64,000 nucleotides of DNA, from assembly GCF_016428855.1 (NCBI RefSeq), contig NZ_JAELTN010000003.1, positions 62,001-126,000 of the forward strand, read 5' to 3'. This document shows positions 25,936 to 34,451 of the stretch, one piece after another. Numbering within the stretch: the stretch's first letter is position 1; every line of letters begins with the position of its first letter. This DNA is from Pedobacter sp. ASV28 (GTDB lineage Bacteria > Bacteroidota > Bacteroidia > Sphingobacteriales > Sphingobacteriaceae). A program made the position numbers and the translations under genes. The notes under the pieces are model-generated. The model worked only from the letters and a program-made list of their open reading frames with translations. It ran no database searches and had not been told where the DNA came from.

Positions 25936-27405
25936 ATGCAACTCGATCCCCAAAAATTTATTGCTTTAGGTTTAACCTATGATGACGTACTTTTAGTACC
26001 GGCATACTCAGAAATTTTACCTCGCGAGGTTAATACCAGCACGTATTTAACCAAGAAAATCCAACTTAACGTTCCTTTGGTTTCGGCCGCAATGGATACC
26101 GTTACGGAAGCCGAACTGGCTATTGCCATTGCACAAAATGGTGGTTTGGGTATGCTGCACAAAAACATGAGCATCGAGAGGCAAGCGGACGAAGTGCGCA
26201 AGGTGAAGCGTTCTGAAAGTGGCATGATTCAAGATCCGGTTACTTTGCTAGAAACATCGGTAGTTGCTGATGCTTTTAAAATTATGAAAGAGCATAAAAT
26301 TGGCGGTATTCCGGTGGTTAGTGCAGACAATAAATTGGTAGGTATTATTACCAATAGGGATTTGCGTTTCCAAAAAGATATGAGTAAGCCAATTGCACAA
26401 GTAATGACCAAGGACAATTTGATTACTGCGCCAGAAGGAACTACATTAAAGCAGGCAGAAGAAATTCTTCAAGACTATAAAATAGAAAAATTACCAGTTG
26501 TAAATAATGACGGATTTTTAAGCGGTTTAATTACTTTCAAAGATATTCAAAAAGTAAAACATTATCCAAACGCTTGTAAAGACGAACGTGGTCGTTTACG
26601 TGTAGGTGCTGCAGTTGGCGTTACAGCAGATACCATACAGCGTGTTGATGCACTGGTGAACGCTGGTGTTGATGTAATTACGATTGATACTGCTCACGGT
26701 CATTCGAAAGGTGTAGTAGATAAGTTGAAAGAAGTAAAAGCTAAATATCCAGATCTACAGGTGATTGTAGGTAACATTGCAACGGGGGCAGCAGCCAAGT
26801 TTTTAGCAGATGCAGGTGCTGATGCCGTAAAAGTGGGTATAGGTCCAGGTTCCATTTGTACGACCAGAATTATTGCAGGCGTTGGGGTGCCGCAATTGTA
26901 CGCGGTTTTCGAATGTGCGCAAGCATTAAAAGGTACTGGAGTTCCAGTAATTGCCGATGGTGGTATTAAGCACACAGGTGATATTGCAAAAGCAATTGCT
27001 GCGGGTGCAAGTACGGTAATGGCAGGCTCACTATTTGCAGGAGTAGAGGAAAGCCCTGGCGAAACCATCATTTACGAAGGACGTAAGTTCAAATCTTATC
27101 GTGGTATGGGGTCTATCGAAGCAATGGAGCAAGGTTCTAAAGACCGTTATTTCCAAGATGTAGAAGACGATATTAAGAAATTGGTACCAGAAGGTATTGT
27201 TGGCCGTGTACCATACAAAGGTACTTTGGCCGAGGTAATGTACCAGTACATTGGAGGTTTACGTGCAAGTATGGGCTATTGTGGGGCAGGAAGTATCGAA
27301 AAACTGCAAGAAGCACAATTTGTACAAATTACAGCAGCAGGTATGCGAGAAAGTCATCCGCACGATATTACTATCACTAAGGAAGCACCAAATTATACGA
27401 GATAG
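25936..27405 (+). CDS. guaB: IMP dehydrogenase
   Basis: A 489-residue NAD-dependent enzyme that oxidises IMP to XMP, the first committed step of GMP synthesis. The N-terminal barrel starts with [16 protein letters not shown]. Two CBS domains are inserted at about residues 95-205 (for example [20 protein letters not shown]). The catalytic Cys308 lies in [10 protein letters not shown], and the substrate loop and flap include [19 protein letters not shown] and [10 protein letters not shown]. Length matches the family. It is a single-gene unit with a strong terminator about 100 bases downstream. A mutation or oddity is not visible. Confidence 0.98.
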   Translation: MQLDPQKFIALGLTYDDVLLVPAYSEILPREVNTSTYLTKKIQLNVPLVSAAMDTVTEAELAIAIAQNGGLGMLHKNMSIERQADEVRKVKRSESGMIQDPVTLLETSVVADAFKIMKEHKIGGIPVVSADNKLVGIITNRDLRFQKDMSKPIAQVMTKDNLITAPEGTTLKQAEEILQDYKIEKLPVVNNDGFLSGLITFKDIQKVKHYPNACKDERGRLRVGAAVGVTADTIQRVDALVNAGVDVITIDTAHGHSKGVVDKLKEVKAKYPDLQVIVGNIATGAAAKFLADAGADAVKVGIGPGSICTTRIIAGVGVPQLYAVFECAQALKGTGVPVIADGGIKHTGDIAKAIAAGASTVMAGSLFAGVEESPGETIIYEGRKFKSYRGMGSIEAMEQGSKDRYFQDVEDDIKKLVPEGIVGRVPYKGTLAEVMYQYIGGLRASMGYCGAGSIEKLQEAQFVQITAAGMRESHPHDITITKEAPNYTR

Positions 27406-27507
27406 TTTAAAGTCGAGTGCGAAAGAGAAAGTACAATCCATCATTGTGAGTAGGGACGACACAGGAATCTTTTGAGCATAATATAAATAATTTGAAAATC
27501 AAATACG

Positions 27508-27539
27508 GCGGGGCATCGGTTATGATAGCCCCGCTTTTT
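27508..27539 (+). terminator. Rho-independent terminator after guaB
   Basis: GCGGGGC (27508-27514) and GCCCCGC (27528-27534) form a perfect 7-bp GC stem with a 13-nt loop, followed by five T. Confidence 0.88.
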
Positions 27540-27567
27540 ATAGCCATCTTTTTTCGTGAGATTCTGC

Positions 27568-27611
27568 CATCCCGAGCTTCCCTAATAATCGGGACAAGTT
27601 GTCGAAGTATC
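27568..27611. repeat. Fragment of a dispersed palindromic repeat
   Basis: GCCATCCCGAGCTT is followed by TAATAATCGGGAC and AAGTTGTCGAAGTATC. The ends resemble the element at 25704-25766 (CATCC-GA and GTC-AAG), and CCCGA (27571-27575) pairs with TCGGG (27589-27593). It looks like a decayed copy with an internal insertion. Confidence 0.4.
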
Positions 27612-27776
27612 TTTTTCATAGTGATGTGGGCCCCGATAAGCTCATTATGATAAACAAAAAGTATTTCCCTGCCTACTGGCAGTTAGACATTTTATTCGGG
27701 TTTGGTTATGAAAGTCATTACAAAAGCTTTGACGTTCTTTGTGTAAGTTTTCCTTATCTTATTTATTTTATTAGGA

Positions 27777-27813
27777 AAAGACTTACGAAGTTTCAAAAAC
27801 TTCGTAAGTCTTT
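27777..27813. repeat. Perfect 17-bp hairpin element (ACTTACGAAG repeat)
   Basis: AAAGACTTACGAAGTTT (27777-27793) and AAACTTCGTAAGTCTTT (27797-27813) are exact reverse complements around a 3-nt loop. A diverged relative occurs at 44747-44780 before the alginate locus. The near-perfect symmetry and second copy suggest a dispersed REP-like element. Confidence 0.75.
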
Positions 27814-27890
27814 GGAGGTACGATATTCAATGAATTAGAACTTTACAGCTTTTTGCAAAGTATAAAAAATCACATTTTTTTAAAATAAAA

Positions 27891-27920
27891 TTTTGGATTG
27901 TAAAAACTTTGATATATTTG
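27891..27920 (+). promoter_or_regulatory. Promoter of the poly-Cys leader and TonB receptor
   Basis: TTTTG at 27891-27895 and TATATTTG at 27913-27920 are spaced by 17 nt and match the Bacteroidota -33 and -7 consensus. Transcription would begin near 27925, leaving a short leader before the ATG of the small ORF at 27958. Confidence 0.65.
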
Positions 27921-27957
27921 TCTACTAATTCTATAGATTATATATAAATTAAAGAAA

Positions 27958-28050
27958 ATGAACATGAAAAAATCTCTTACTCCTATGTGTTGCTGTTGTA
28001 TGAAAAACCCGCTCAATTATTTAAAAATACCCATACAGCAAACATTTTAA
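27958..28050 (+). CDS. Poly-cysteine leader peptide (putative)
   Basis: A 30-codon ORF, too short for routine calling, reads MNMKKSLTPMCCCCMKNPLN, then YLKIPIQQTF and stop. Four consecutive Cys codons (TGT TGC TGT TGT) sit at residues 11-14. It starts about 33 bases after the predicted transcription start and stops 14 bases before the ATG of the TonB receptor. In mycobacteria, poly-Cys short ORFs act as cysteine-responsive attenuators; here a similar role is inferred. An alternative is a small Cys-rich metal-sensing peptide. Whether it is translated is not proven by sequence. Confidence 0.6.
   Translation: MNMKKSLTPMCCCCMKNPLNYLKIPIQQTF
27985..28045 (+). promoter_or_regulatory. Hairpin pairing the Cys codons with the region before the receptor gene
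   Basis: ATGT-g-TTGCTG-ttg-TATG (27985-28002, containing the Cys codons) can pair with CATACAGCAAACAT (28032-28045), leaving bulges of 1 and 3 nt and a 29-nt loop. The 3' arm ends 19 bases before the receptor ATG. A ribosome paused on the Cys codons would occupy the 5' arm and prevent this structure. The pairing is read by eye; energies were not computed. Confidence 0.5.
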
Positions 28051-28064
28051 TACTTAACTAAACA

Positions 28065-30680
28065 ATGAAAATCAAACTATATCAACTAAGAAACTTCGTT
28101 TACCTAACCACTTTAATTATTCTTTCCGTAGTCCTTTCAACAGGATTTACCTTCGGCCAAATTCCTTTAACAGGCATAATCAAAAAAGCAGATGGTTCTC
28201 CAGTTCCACACGCCACAATTAAAGTACGGGGAACAAATATCTCTACCAGCGCAAATGAAAAAGGCGAATTTCGCATCACATCAGTTCCAGAAGTTCCATT
28301 TTACTTACAGGTTAGCTCGATAGGTTTTAAACCTCAAGACTTCCAAATTTTGACTATTTCTGCAACACCTATAGAGCTTGTTTTACTAGAGGCTTCGCAG
28401 CTGGACCAAATCGTAGTAACTTCTAGACGTCGTTCTGAGGTTTTACAGGAGGTACCTATTCCCATTACCGTTATTGGTGGACAGGCCGCTGAAAATGCAG
28501 GTGCTTTTAACGTAAACCGCCTAAAGGAATTAGTGCCTTCGGTACAACTTTATGCATCGAATGCTAGAAATACCACGTTAAATATTCGTGGTTTAGGTTC
28601 AACTTTCGGCTTAACCAACGATGGTATTGATCCAGGTGTTGGCTTTTACGTAGATGGGGTTTACCATGCTCGCCCTGCAGCTACTTCAACAGATTTTATC
28701 GATATCGAGCAGATTGAAGTAATTAGGGGGCCACAAGGTACCTTGTTTGGTAAAAATACTACTGCTGGTGCATTTAACATCACGACCAGAAAGCCTAGTC
28801 AAGTGCCAAGTGGCAAAGTTGAATTAAACTTTGGTAATTATAATTTTATTCAAGCTAAAGCGACGGTCACTGGTGGCGTGGCTAAAAATCTAGCAGCAAA
28901 AATTTCGGTTTCTGGGACACAACGTGATGGTACCATTTGGAATGTTCTTGAAGAACGCAAATATAGTGGTCAAAATAACTTGGGTGCAAAAGGACAATTG
29001 TTATTTACTCCGAATGAAAAGCTAGAATTATTGTTAAGTGGTGATGTAAGTATTCAACATCCTGCAGGATATCCTTTAGTGGTTGCTGGCGTGACTACAA
29101 CAGAAAGAAGTGCTTATCGCCAATACAACGAAATTGTAGCTGGTACTACAGGTTTAGGTTATAAATTGCCTAAAATAGATCCTTTTTCAAGAGAAATTTA
29201 TACCAATACCCCTTGGAGACATAATCAATCAATCGGTGGTATCTCTTTAAATGCTGATTATAAAATAGGAAGTGGTAAATTGACTTCAACAACGGCTTGG
29301 AGATTCTGGAACTGGGATCCAACCAACGATAGAGATTTTACAGAATTTGCAGCATTGACAAAGTCGCAGGGAAACTCTCGTCATGATCAGTATTCACAAG
29401 AATTTAGATATGCCGGTGACATTACTCAAAAATTAAGTGGTGTTTTTGGAGTTTTCTTTCTTGGTCAAAATCTAAAAGGATTAGATCAAGCTGAGGAAGT
29501 AGGTAAAGATCAGTGGCGTTTTTTAAAGACTAGTGCAACTGCAACTGGATTTACTTCTGCTTTATTGGATGGATATGGTAAAAAAACAAATTCGACGATT
29601 AAATCTCTGAGTGCAGCAGTGTTTGCACAAGTAGATTACGAAGTGCTTAAAAATTTACATGTTTTACCTGGTTTACGTTTTACCTACGATAAAAAAGATG
29701 TTGAGTATAATAGCTCAGTTTATGGTGGAGGTGTACCGGCAAATGCTGCTGAAGCAAAAATCCAAACAGATGTTTACGCAAACCAACAATTTTCATTTGA
29801 TACAGATAACCAAAACTTATCGGGTAACTTAACGGTATCTTATAGACCTAGCCCAAAATTAAATGCTTTTGCAACCTATTCTACCGCTTACAAACCAGTA
29901 GGTGTAAATGTGGGTGGTTTACCAATAAAAACAGATGGAACTGCTGATTTAGAATTAGCAAGAATAAAACCTGAATATGTTCAGCACTATGAATTAGGAG
30001 TGAAAACTCAACCGTTAAAAGGTACCATCCTTAACATTACAGCTTTTGATACACATATTAAAGATTATCAAACGCAAGTGCAATCTCCTCAATTAAATGT
30101 AAATAGAGGATATTTAGCTAACGCTGAAAAAGTACGTGTAAAAGGATTGGAAATTGATGGCAGTTACCAACTAGAAAGATTCTTGACTTTGAATGCAGCA
30201 GTAGCTTATTTAGATGGTAAATATGTAAAATTCACTAATGCACCACTACCATTAGAAGAAACCGGACACGTAGAGACGGTAAACGGTGTGCCAAATACGC
30301 AAGTCGCATTTAAAGATGCTTCTGGAGGTCGTTTACCAGGGATATCTAAATGGAATGTTTCTGGGGGTGCAGAGTTAAGTACTGCAGGTAAAATTATCGA
30401 GAAAGAAGGTAGGTTTTTTATTGGAACTGATATTACTTACAGATCAGAATATTCTTCAAATGCAACACCTTCAAGAGTGTTAAATATTAAAGGTTATTCT
30501 TTGTTAAATGGTAGAATTGGTTTCCGATCAGAAAAATTCTCAATATTTGCTTGGGCTAGAAACATAGGTGACACCAACTATTTTGAGCAATTGCAGGCTG
30601 CAGCGGGTAACTCAGGTTTGTATGCAGGTGTGCTTGGTGATCCAAGAACTTATGGAGCTACGCTTCGCCTTGCTTTCTAA
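28065..30680 (+). CDS. TonB-dependent outer-membrane receptor
   Basis: An 871-residue receptor. A signal peptide (about 1-31) is followed by a carboxypeptidase-regulatory-like domain (about 33-110, ITGIIKKADGSPVPHATIKV-like), then the plug (about 115-240) with LDQIVVTSRRRSEVLQEVPI, NIRGLGSTFG, VGFYVDGVYHAR and IEVIRGPQGTLFGKNTTAGA. The remainder is a 22-strand barrel ending in the aromatic LRLAF. There is no SusD partner, so it belongs with receptors for metal complexes, cofactors or small organics rather than glycans. It lies 14 bases after the poly-Cys ORF, suggesting cysteine-, sulfur- or metal-linked control. A terminator follows at 30782-30806. Confidence 0.93.
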   Translation: MKIKLYQLRNFVYLTTLIILSVVLSTGFTFGQIPLTGIIKKADGSPVPHATIKVRGTNISTSANEKGEFRITSVPEVPFYLQVSSIGFKPQDFQILTISATPIELVLLEASQLDQIVVTSRRRSEVLQEVPIPITVIGGQAAENAGAFNVNRLKELVPSVQLYASNARNTTLNIRGLGSTFGLTNDGIDPGVGFYVDGVYHARPAATSTDFIDIEQIEVIRGPQGTLFGKNTTAGAFNITTRKPSQVPSGKVELNFGNYNFIQAKATVTGGVAKNLAAKISVSGTQRDGTIWNVLEERKYSGQNNLGAKGQLLFTPNEKLELLLSGDVSIQHPAGYPLVVAGVTTTERSAYRQYNEIVAGTTGLGYKLPKIDPFSREIYTNTPWRHNQSIGGISLNADYKIGSGKLTSTTAWRFWNWDPTNDRDFTEFAALTKSQGNSRHDQYSQEFRYAGDITQKLSGVFGVFFLGQNLKGLDQAEEVGKDQWRFLKTSATATGFTSALLDGYGKKTNSTIKSLSAAVFAQVDYEVLKNLHVLPGLRFTYDKKDVEYNSSVYGGGVPANAAEAKIQTDVYANQQFSFDTDNQNLSGNLTVSYRPSPKLNAFATYSTAYKPVGVNVGGLPIKTDGTADLELARIKPEYVQHYELGVKTQPLKGTILNITAFDTHIKDYQTQVQSPQLNVNRGYLANAEKVRVKGLEIDGSYQLERFLTLNAAVAYLDGKYVKFTNAPLPLEETGHVETVNGVPNTQVAFKDASGGRLPGISKWNVSGGAELSTAGKIIEKEGRFFIGTDITYRSEYSSNATPSRVLNIKGYSLLNGRIGFRSEKFSIFAWARNIGDTNYFEQLQAAAGNSGLYAGVLGDPRTYGATLRLAF

Positions 30681-30781
30681 GATCCTTCAGCCAATTGATG
30701 AATTTGGGTGTTCTATACCATGTATCTATAATTCTTGATTGAAGTTTTGAAATAAGGATTTTAAGATCATGTTTTGTTAAG

Positions 30782-30806
30782 AAGAGCGGCCTATGCCGCT
30801 CTTTTT
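30782..30806 (+). terminator. Terminator after the TonB receptor
   Basis: AAGAGCGGC (30782-30790) and GCCGCTCTT (30795-30803) form a 9-bp perfect stem with loop CTAT, followed by T. It lies before the LOG gene's ATG and rules out the upstream TTG start at 30774. Confidence 0.88.
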
Positions 30807-30830
30807 TGTTTATCTTCGTTAAGGCTAAAA

Positions 30831-31436
30831 ATGAATATGAACAAAATAAAATCACTTTGCGTTTACTGTGGCGCAAATTTCAATGGAGATGAAACTTTAA
30901 AGCAGGCTATTGTTGATTTGGCAGCGGTAATGGTTGCGCAAAATGTAACTTTGGTGTATGGTGGTGGTAGTGTTGGCGTAATGGGGGTGATAGCCGATGA
31001 AGTGATGAAATTGGGAGGAACAGCAATAGGCGTAATTCCACAATTTTTGATGGATAAAGAGGTAGGACACAATGGGATTACCCAAATGGTGATTACCGAA
31101 AACATGCATCAACGTAAGCAAAAAATGGCCGATTTGTCGGATGGCTTTATTGTTTTGCCTGGTGGTTTCGGTACTTTGGAAGAATTTTTTGAAGTACTTA
31201 CCTGGCTACAATTAGGTTTGCATTCGAAACCCATTGGCGTACTCAATGTATCTGGGTTTTATGATCCTTTATTCTTGCAAATGGACATGATGGTTAAGCA
31301 TCGTTTTCTAAAACCAAGCAATAGGGATTTGGTGTTTAATGAGGCTGATCCTTTAGCACTTTTAGGTAAAATGGATAGTTTTTCTGCAGTGCCTGATGAG
31401 GTTTGGTTTAGGGAAAGAAACTTGGTGCAATCCTAA
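30831..31436 (+). CDS. LOG family protein (TIGR00730), nucleotide 5'-monophosphate phosphoribohydrolase
   Basis: About 201 residues from ATG at 30831; ATG at 30837 is the alternative. An upstream in-frame TTG would start inside the preceding terminator. The Rossmann-like fold has SLCVYCGANF, VYGGGSVGVMGVIA, the linker ENMHQRKQKM, and the hallmark PGGFGTLEEFFEVLTW with catalytic Arg/Glu of LOG/lysine-decarboxylase-like proteins. Bacterial members cleave the ribose-phosphate from AMP or cytokinin-like nucleotides. A DUF421 gene follows after 13 bases and may share its transcript. Confidence 0.9.
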   Translation: MNMNKIKSLCVYCGANFNGDETLKQAIVDLAAVMVAQNVTLVYGGGSVGVMGVIADEVMKLGGTAIGVIPQFLMDKEVGHNGITQMVITENMHQRKQKMADLSDGFIVLPGGFGTLEEFFEVLTWLQLGLHSKPIGVLNVSGFYDPLFLQMDMMVKHRFLKPSNRDLVFNEADPLALLGKMDSFSAVPDEVWFRERNLVQS

Positions 31437-31449
31437 TTATTAATAAAAT

Positions 31450-31965
31450 ATGAATCCTTACCTAGATATTACCCTTCGAAGTCTTTCTGTATATTTCTTC
31501 ATGCTGATAGCCATTCGGTTGACGGGAAAGAAGGAGTTGTCGCAGCTTAATACTACTGATGTGGTGTTGATCTTGCTCATTAGTAATGCCGTACAAAATG
31601 CTATGGTTGGTTCAGATACAACCTTGCAGGGTGGGATCGTAGCAGCAGCAGTACTCTTTGTGGTCAATTATATTTTTAAGAAGTTTCTTTTCAAAAGTAA
31701 GAAATTAAGGGACTTGGTCTATGATAAGCCGCAGATATTAATACATAATGGGAAGTTGGACTTTCAAATGCTGAGCCATTTGGGCATCACCAATGAAGAA
31801 CTGGAAGAAGCGATGCGTGAACATGGGGTAGCCCATTATAAAGAAGTGAAATTGGCCATGTTGGAGGTTGATGGAAATATTAGTATTCTTACTGGAGATA
31901 AAAGCCTAAGGCAAAGCCGTTATAAAAGAAAACATCAACACAAAACACTAGGAACCTTAAATTAA
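31450..31965 (+). CDS. DUF421 domain membrane protein (YetF/YcaP-like)
   Basis: A 171-residue protein. Residues about 10-80 hold two to three transmembrane helices (SVYFFMLIAIRLTGKKELSQ, VVLILLISNAVQNAMVGSDT, IVAAAVLFVVNYIF), with the family motif R-TGKKE-LSQLNTTD. The cytoplasmic C-terminal domain (from about 95) has YDKPQILIHNGKLDFQML and EELEEAMREHG. The function of DUF421 proteins is not established. It is 13 bases after the LOG gene and probably cotranscribed. Confidence 0.88.
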   Translation: MNPYLDITLRSLSVYFFMLIAIRLTGKKELSQLNTTDVVLILLISNAVQNAMVGSDTTLQGGIVAAAVLFVVNYIFKKFLFKSKKLRDLVYDKPQILIHNGKLDFQMLSHLGITNEELEEAMREHGVAHYKEVKLAMLEVDGNISILTGDKSLRQSRYKRKHQHKTLGTLN

Positions 31966-32023
31966 TAGTTTGGTACAATAATAATGGGTGGCATCTTGCT
32001 GTTGAAGTACGGATTATGGGGAA

Positions 32024-32734
32024 TTATAAGTAATTGTCCTGGGTGACTTCCCAAGTCCATGGTTTTTTAAGATCGTCAAATGTTCTGGGTTGGGTAAAGA
32101 CAAGGATATCTTCCGAACTGTAGTTCGAAATGTTTCTTTTAAAGATGCTTCCTATTACCGTAGTGATCTTCCGATCTATGAAATCGTATTGTTTGTCTAT
32201 CATGTCGCCACTATCTTTATTATAATAGATATTGTTTGCATTTACCAAAATCCAGTTTTTTCCCTGGAATTGGAAGCCATAATTTAATTTCCATCTCCAA
32301 TCGCCACCGCCCTCAAAAGATAAGGTCAGCTTATTATTGTCGATACGAATATCTTTCAATGGGTCGCCAAGTTTTCCACCTTCTTCAGATCGTAGGATAA
32401 AGTCTTGGTTTTGTAGGGCCAATTTATATTTATTGTTTTGACGGTTTTTAAAGTAAATGGCCATCATTCTTGGTTTTTGGAATTCCCTGATCAGTTCTAT
32501 TTCCTGATTTCCATAAGCCCTAGTCTCAGTTATAGGAGTCTGGTATTCCAAGATGAGAACCAAGTCTACCTGTTGGTCATTGTTTAGATCGCCCTTGGCA
32601 GAATCGATCAACTTCCAGTTTTTGGGAATTATATTTTCTATCTTGTCTGTTTGTGGCGGCAATTTAGGAAAGGTAAATTGGGCAAGGCCTAGCTGACAGG
32701 ATAACATCAGTATAAAAAATATTGAGCATCTCAT
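32024..32734 (-). CDS. Secreted hypothetical protein with an FG-GAP-like Asp motif
   Basis: A 236-residue protein with signal peptide MRCSIFFILMLSCQLGLAQ. The mature part contains AKGDLNNDQQVDLVLILEYQ, an Asp-rich calcium-loop motif (DLNNDxxxD) of FG-GAP/VCBS and dockerin-like repeats, used here once. The rest is beta-rich (LTLSFEGGGDWRWKLNYGFQ). It is likely periplasmic or surface-exposed. I know related uncharacterised proteins in Sphingobacteriaceae but no function. It converges with the DUF421 gene and is divergent from the carboxylase gene. Confidence 0.7.
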   Translation of the reverse strand: MRCSIFFILMLSCQLGLAQFTFPKLPPQTDKIENIIPKNWKLIDSAKGDLNNDQQVDLVLILEYQTPITETRAYGNQEIELIREFQKPRMMAIYFKNRQNNKYKLALQNQDFILRSEEGGKLGDPLKDIRIDNNKLTLSFEGGGDWRWKLNYGFQFQGKNWILVNANNIYYNKDSGDMIDKQYDFIDRKITTVIGSIFKRNISNYSSEDILVFTQPRTFDDLKKPWTWEVTQDNYL

Positions 32735-32818
32735 GCTTTAAAAACGCTTAAAATGCTATTTTAGCATAATTACGGTTAGTCGATATTTCTGCTGGCCCCA
32801 AACCAAATAATAAGCAGT

Positions 32819-34447
32819 ATGGATATAGCATTCAATAAGAACGAAGATCATCATAAGCAGTTGGTTTATGAATTAAAAACCAAATTAAAAAAAGTGTATG
32901 CGGGAGGGGGAGAGAAAAGTGCAGCCAAGCAGAAAGAAAAAGGAAAATTATTGGCAAGGGAACGAATAGCCTATTTGTTGGATAACGACCGAGACTTTTT
33001 AGAAATTGGAGCGTTGGCGGCAGAAGATATGTATGAGATGGAAGGTGGATGCCCTAGTGCGGGGGTTGTGGTGGTGCTTGGGTATATTTCTGGTAGGCAA
33101 TGTATTGTGGTGGCCAACGATGCTACGGTAAAGGCAGGTGCCTGGTTCCCAATGACGGCCAAAAAGAATCTAAGGGCGCAAGAAATAGCGATGGAAAACC
33201 GTTTGCCCATTATTTATCTGGTAGACAGTGCAGGTGTTTATTTGCCTATGCAGGATGAAATTTTTCCGGATAAAGAGCATTTTGGCCGTATTTTTAGAAA
33301 TAATGCCGTCATGTCGGCCGAAGGTATCGTGCAGATTTCGGCAATTATGGGTTCTTGCGTGGCAGGAGGTGCTTATCTGCCTATCATGAGTGACGAGGCC
33401 ATGATTGTTGAAGGAACTGGGTCGGTGTTTTTGGCAGGATCTTATTTGGTTAAATCGGCTATTGGAGAGGAGATAGATAACGAAACGCTAGGTGGAGCAA
33501 CTACCCACTGTGAAATATCTGGTGTAACTGATTACAAACAACCCAATGACAAAGCTTGTTTAGATAGCATTAAGAAGATCATGTCTATGTTAGGCGCTCC
33601 CGAAAACGCAGGTTTTGATCGTATTAAACCGGTACTGCCAAAATTAAATGAACAAGATATCTATGGTATATTGCCAGATAATAGGGAGAAGCCTTTTGAT
33701 ATGCGAGAGATTATTTTACGCTTGGTAGATGGCTCTGAATTTGAGGAATATAAAGAACTATATGGACAGAGTATCATTTGTGGGCTAGCCCGTATTGATG
33801 GTTGGGCGGTAGGTATTGTAGCCAATCAACGTAAGGTGGTGAAATCTAAGAAAGGGGAAATGCAGTTTGGAGGAGTGATCTATTCTGATAGTGCAGATAA
33901 GGCGAGCAGATTTATCATGAACTGTAACCAGAAAAAAATTCCATTGGTTTTTTTACAGGATGTAACAGGGTTTATGGTAGGCAGCAGATCTGAACAGGGA
34001 GGTATTATCAAAGATGGTGCAAAGATGGTAAATGCAGTAGCAAATTCGGTAGTGCCTAAATTTACCATTGTGGTGGGTAATTCTTATGGTGCGGGTAATT
34101 ATGCGATGTGTGGTAAAGCTTATGATCCTAGATTGATCTATGCATGGCCAAGTGCCAAAATTGCCGTGATGGGTGGGGCCCAAGCGGCAAAAGTTTTATT
34201 ACAAATTCAAGAGAGCTCCCTGAAAGCAAAAGGGGAAAACCTGGATGATGACCATAAAAATAAACTTTTGGATGAGATAACCGAAAAATATAACCGTCAG
34301 ACCACACCTTATTACGCCGCCTCACGTTTATGGGTAGATGGGGTGATCGATCCGTTAGAAACTAGAAAAGTCATATCTTTGGGTATAGAGGCTTCTAATC
34401 AATCGCCAATAAAAAAATCGTTTAATGTGGGTATAATACAAACCTAA
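32819..34447 (+). CDS. Acyl-CoA carboxylase carboxyltransferase (beta) subunit
   Basis: A 542-residue biotin-dependent carboxyltransferase (crotonase-like fold, two halves). Features: KGKLLARERIAYLLDNDRDF, VVVLGYISGRQCIVVANDAT, IYLVDSAGVYLPMQ, GSCVAGGAYLPIMSDE, and in the second half PLVFLQDVTGFMVGS, IVVGNSYGAGNYAM and IAVMGGAQAA. These fit propionyl-CoA or methylcrotonyl-CoA carboxylase beta subunits. The GGGEKSA-K-KGKLLARERI start and the length favour methylcrotonyl- or propionyl-CoA. No alpha (biotin carboxylase) gene lies beside it, so the partner must be elsewhere. It begins a cluster with the MORN-like gene 4 bases downstream. Confidence 0.92.
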   Translation: MDIAFNKNEDHHKQLVYELKTKLKKVYAGGGEKSAAKQKEKGKLLARERIAYLLDNDRDFLEIGALAAEDMYEMEGGCPSAGVVVVLGYISGRQCIVVANDATVKAGAWFPMTAKKNLRAQEIAMENRLPIIYLVDSAGVYLPMQDEIFPDKEHFGRIFRNNAVMSAEGIVQISAIMGSCVAGGAYLPIMSDEAMIVEGTGSVFLAGSYLVKSAIGEEIDNETLGGATTHCEISGVTDYKQPNDKACLDSIKKIMSMLGAPENAGFDRIKPVLPKLNEQDIYGILPDNREKPFDMREIILRLVDGSEFEEYKELYGQSIICGLARIDGWAVGIVANQRKVVKSKKGEMQFGGVIYSDSADKASRFIMNCNQKKIPLVFLQDVTGFMVGSRSEQGGIIKDGAKMVNAVANSVVPKFTIVVGNSYGAGNYAMCGKAYDPRLIYAWPSAKIAVMGGAQAAKVLLQIQESSLKAKGENLDDDHKNKLLDEITEKYNRQTTPYYAASRLWVDGVIDPLETRKVISLGIEASNQSPIKKSFNVGIIQT

Positions 34448-34451
34448 TACT

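Larger units (their letters stand above)
27406..27957. other. Long intergenic region with terminator, repeats and a receptor promoter
   Basis: From left to right the region contains the guaB terminator (27508-27539), a degraded palindromic element (27568-27611), a 17-bp perfect hairpin (27777-27813) and the promoter of the poly-Cys leader and TonB receptor (27891-27920). A 79-codon open frame at 27599-27838 runs through the repeats and has no features of a protein, so I do not call it. Confidence 0.6.

Noticed and set aside
27599..27838. 79-codon open frame between guaB and the poly-Cys ORF
   Set aside because: It runs through a decayed repeat and a 17-bp palindrome, has no family resemblance or promoter, and its C-terminus is encoded by the hairpin.
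30774..30830. Upstream TTG start for the LOG protein
   Set aside because: It would begin before and translate through a strong terminator hairpin; ATG at 30831 starts the conserved part.
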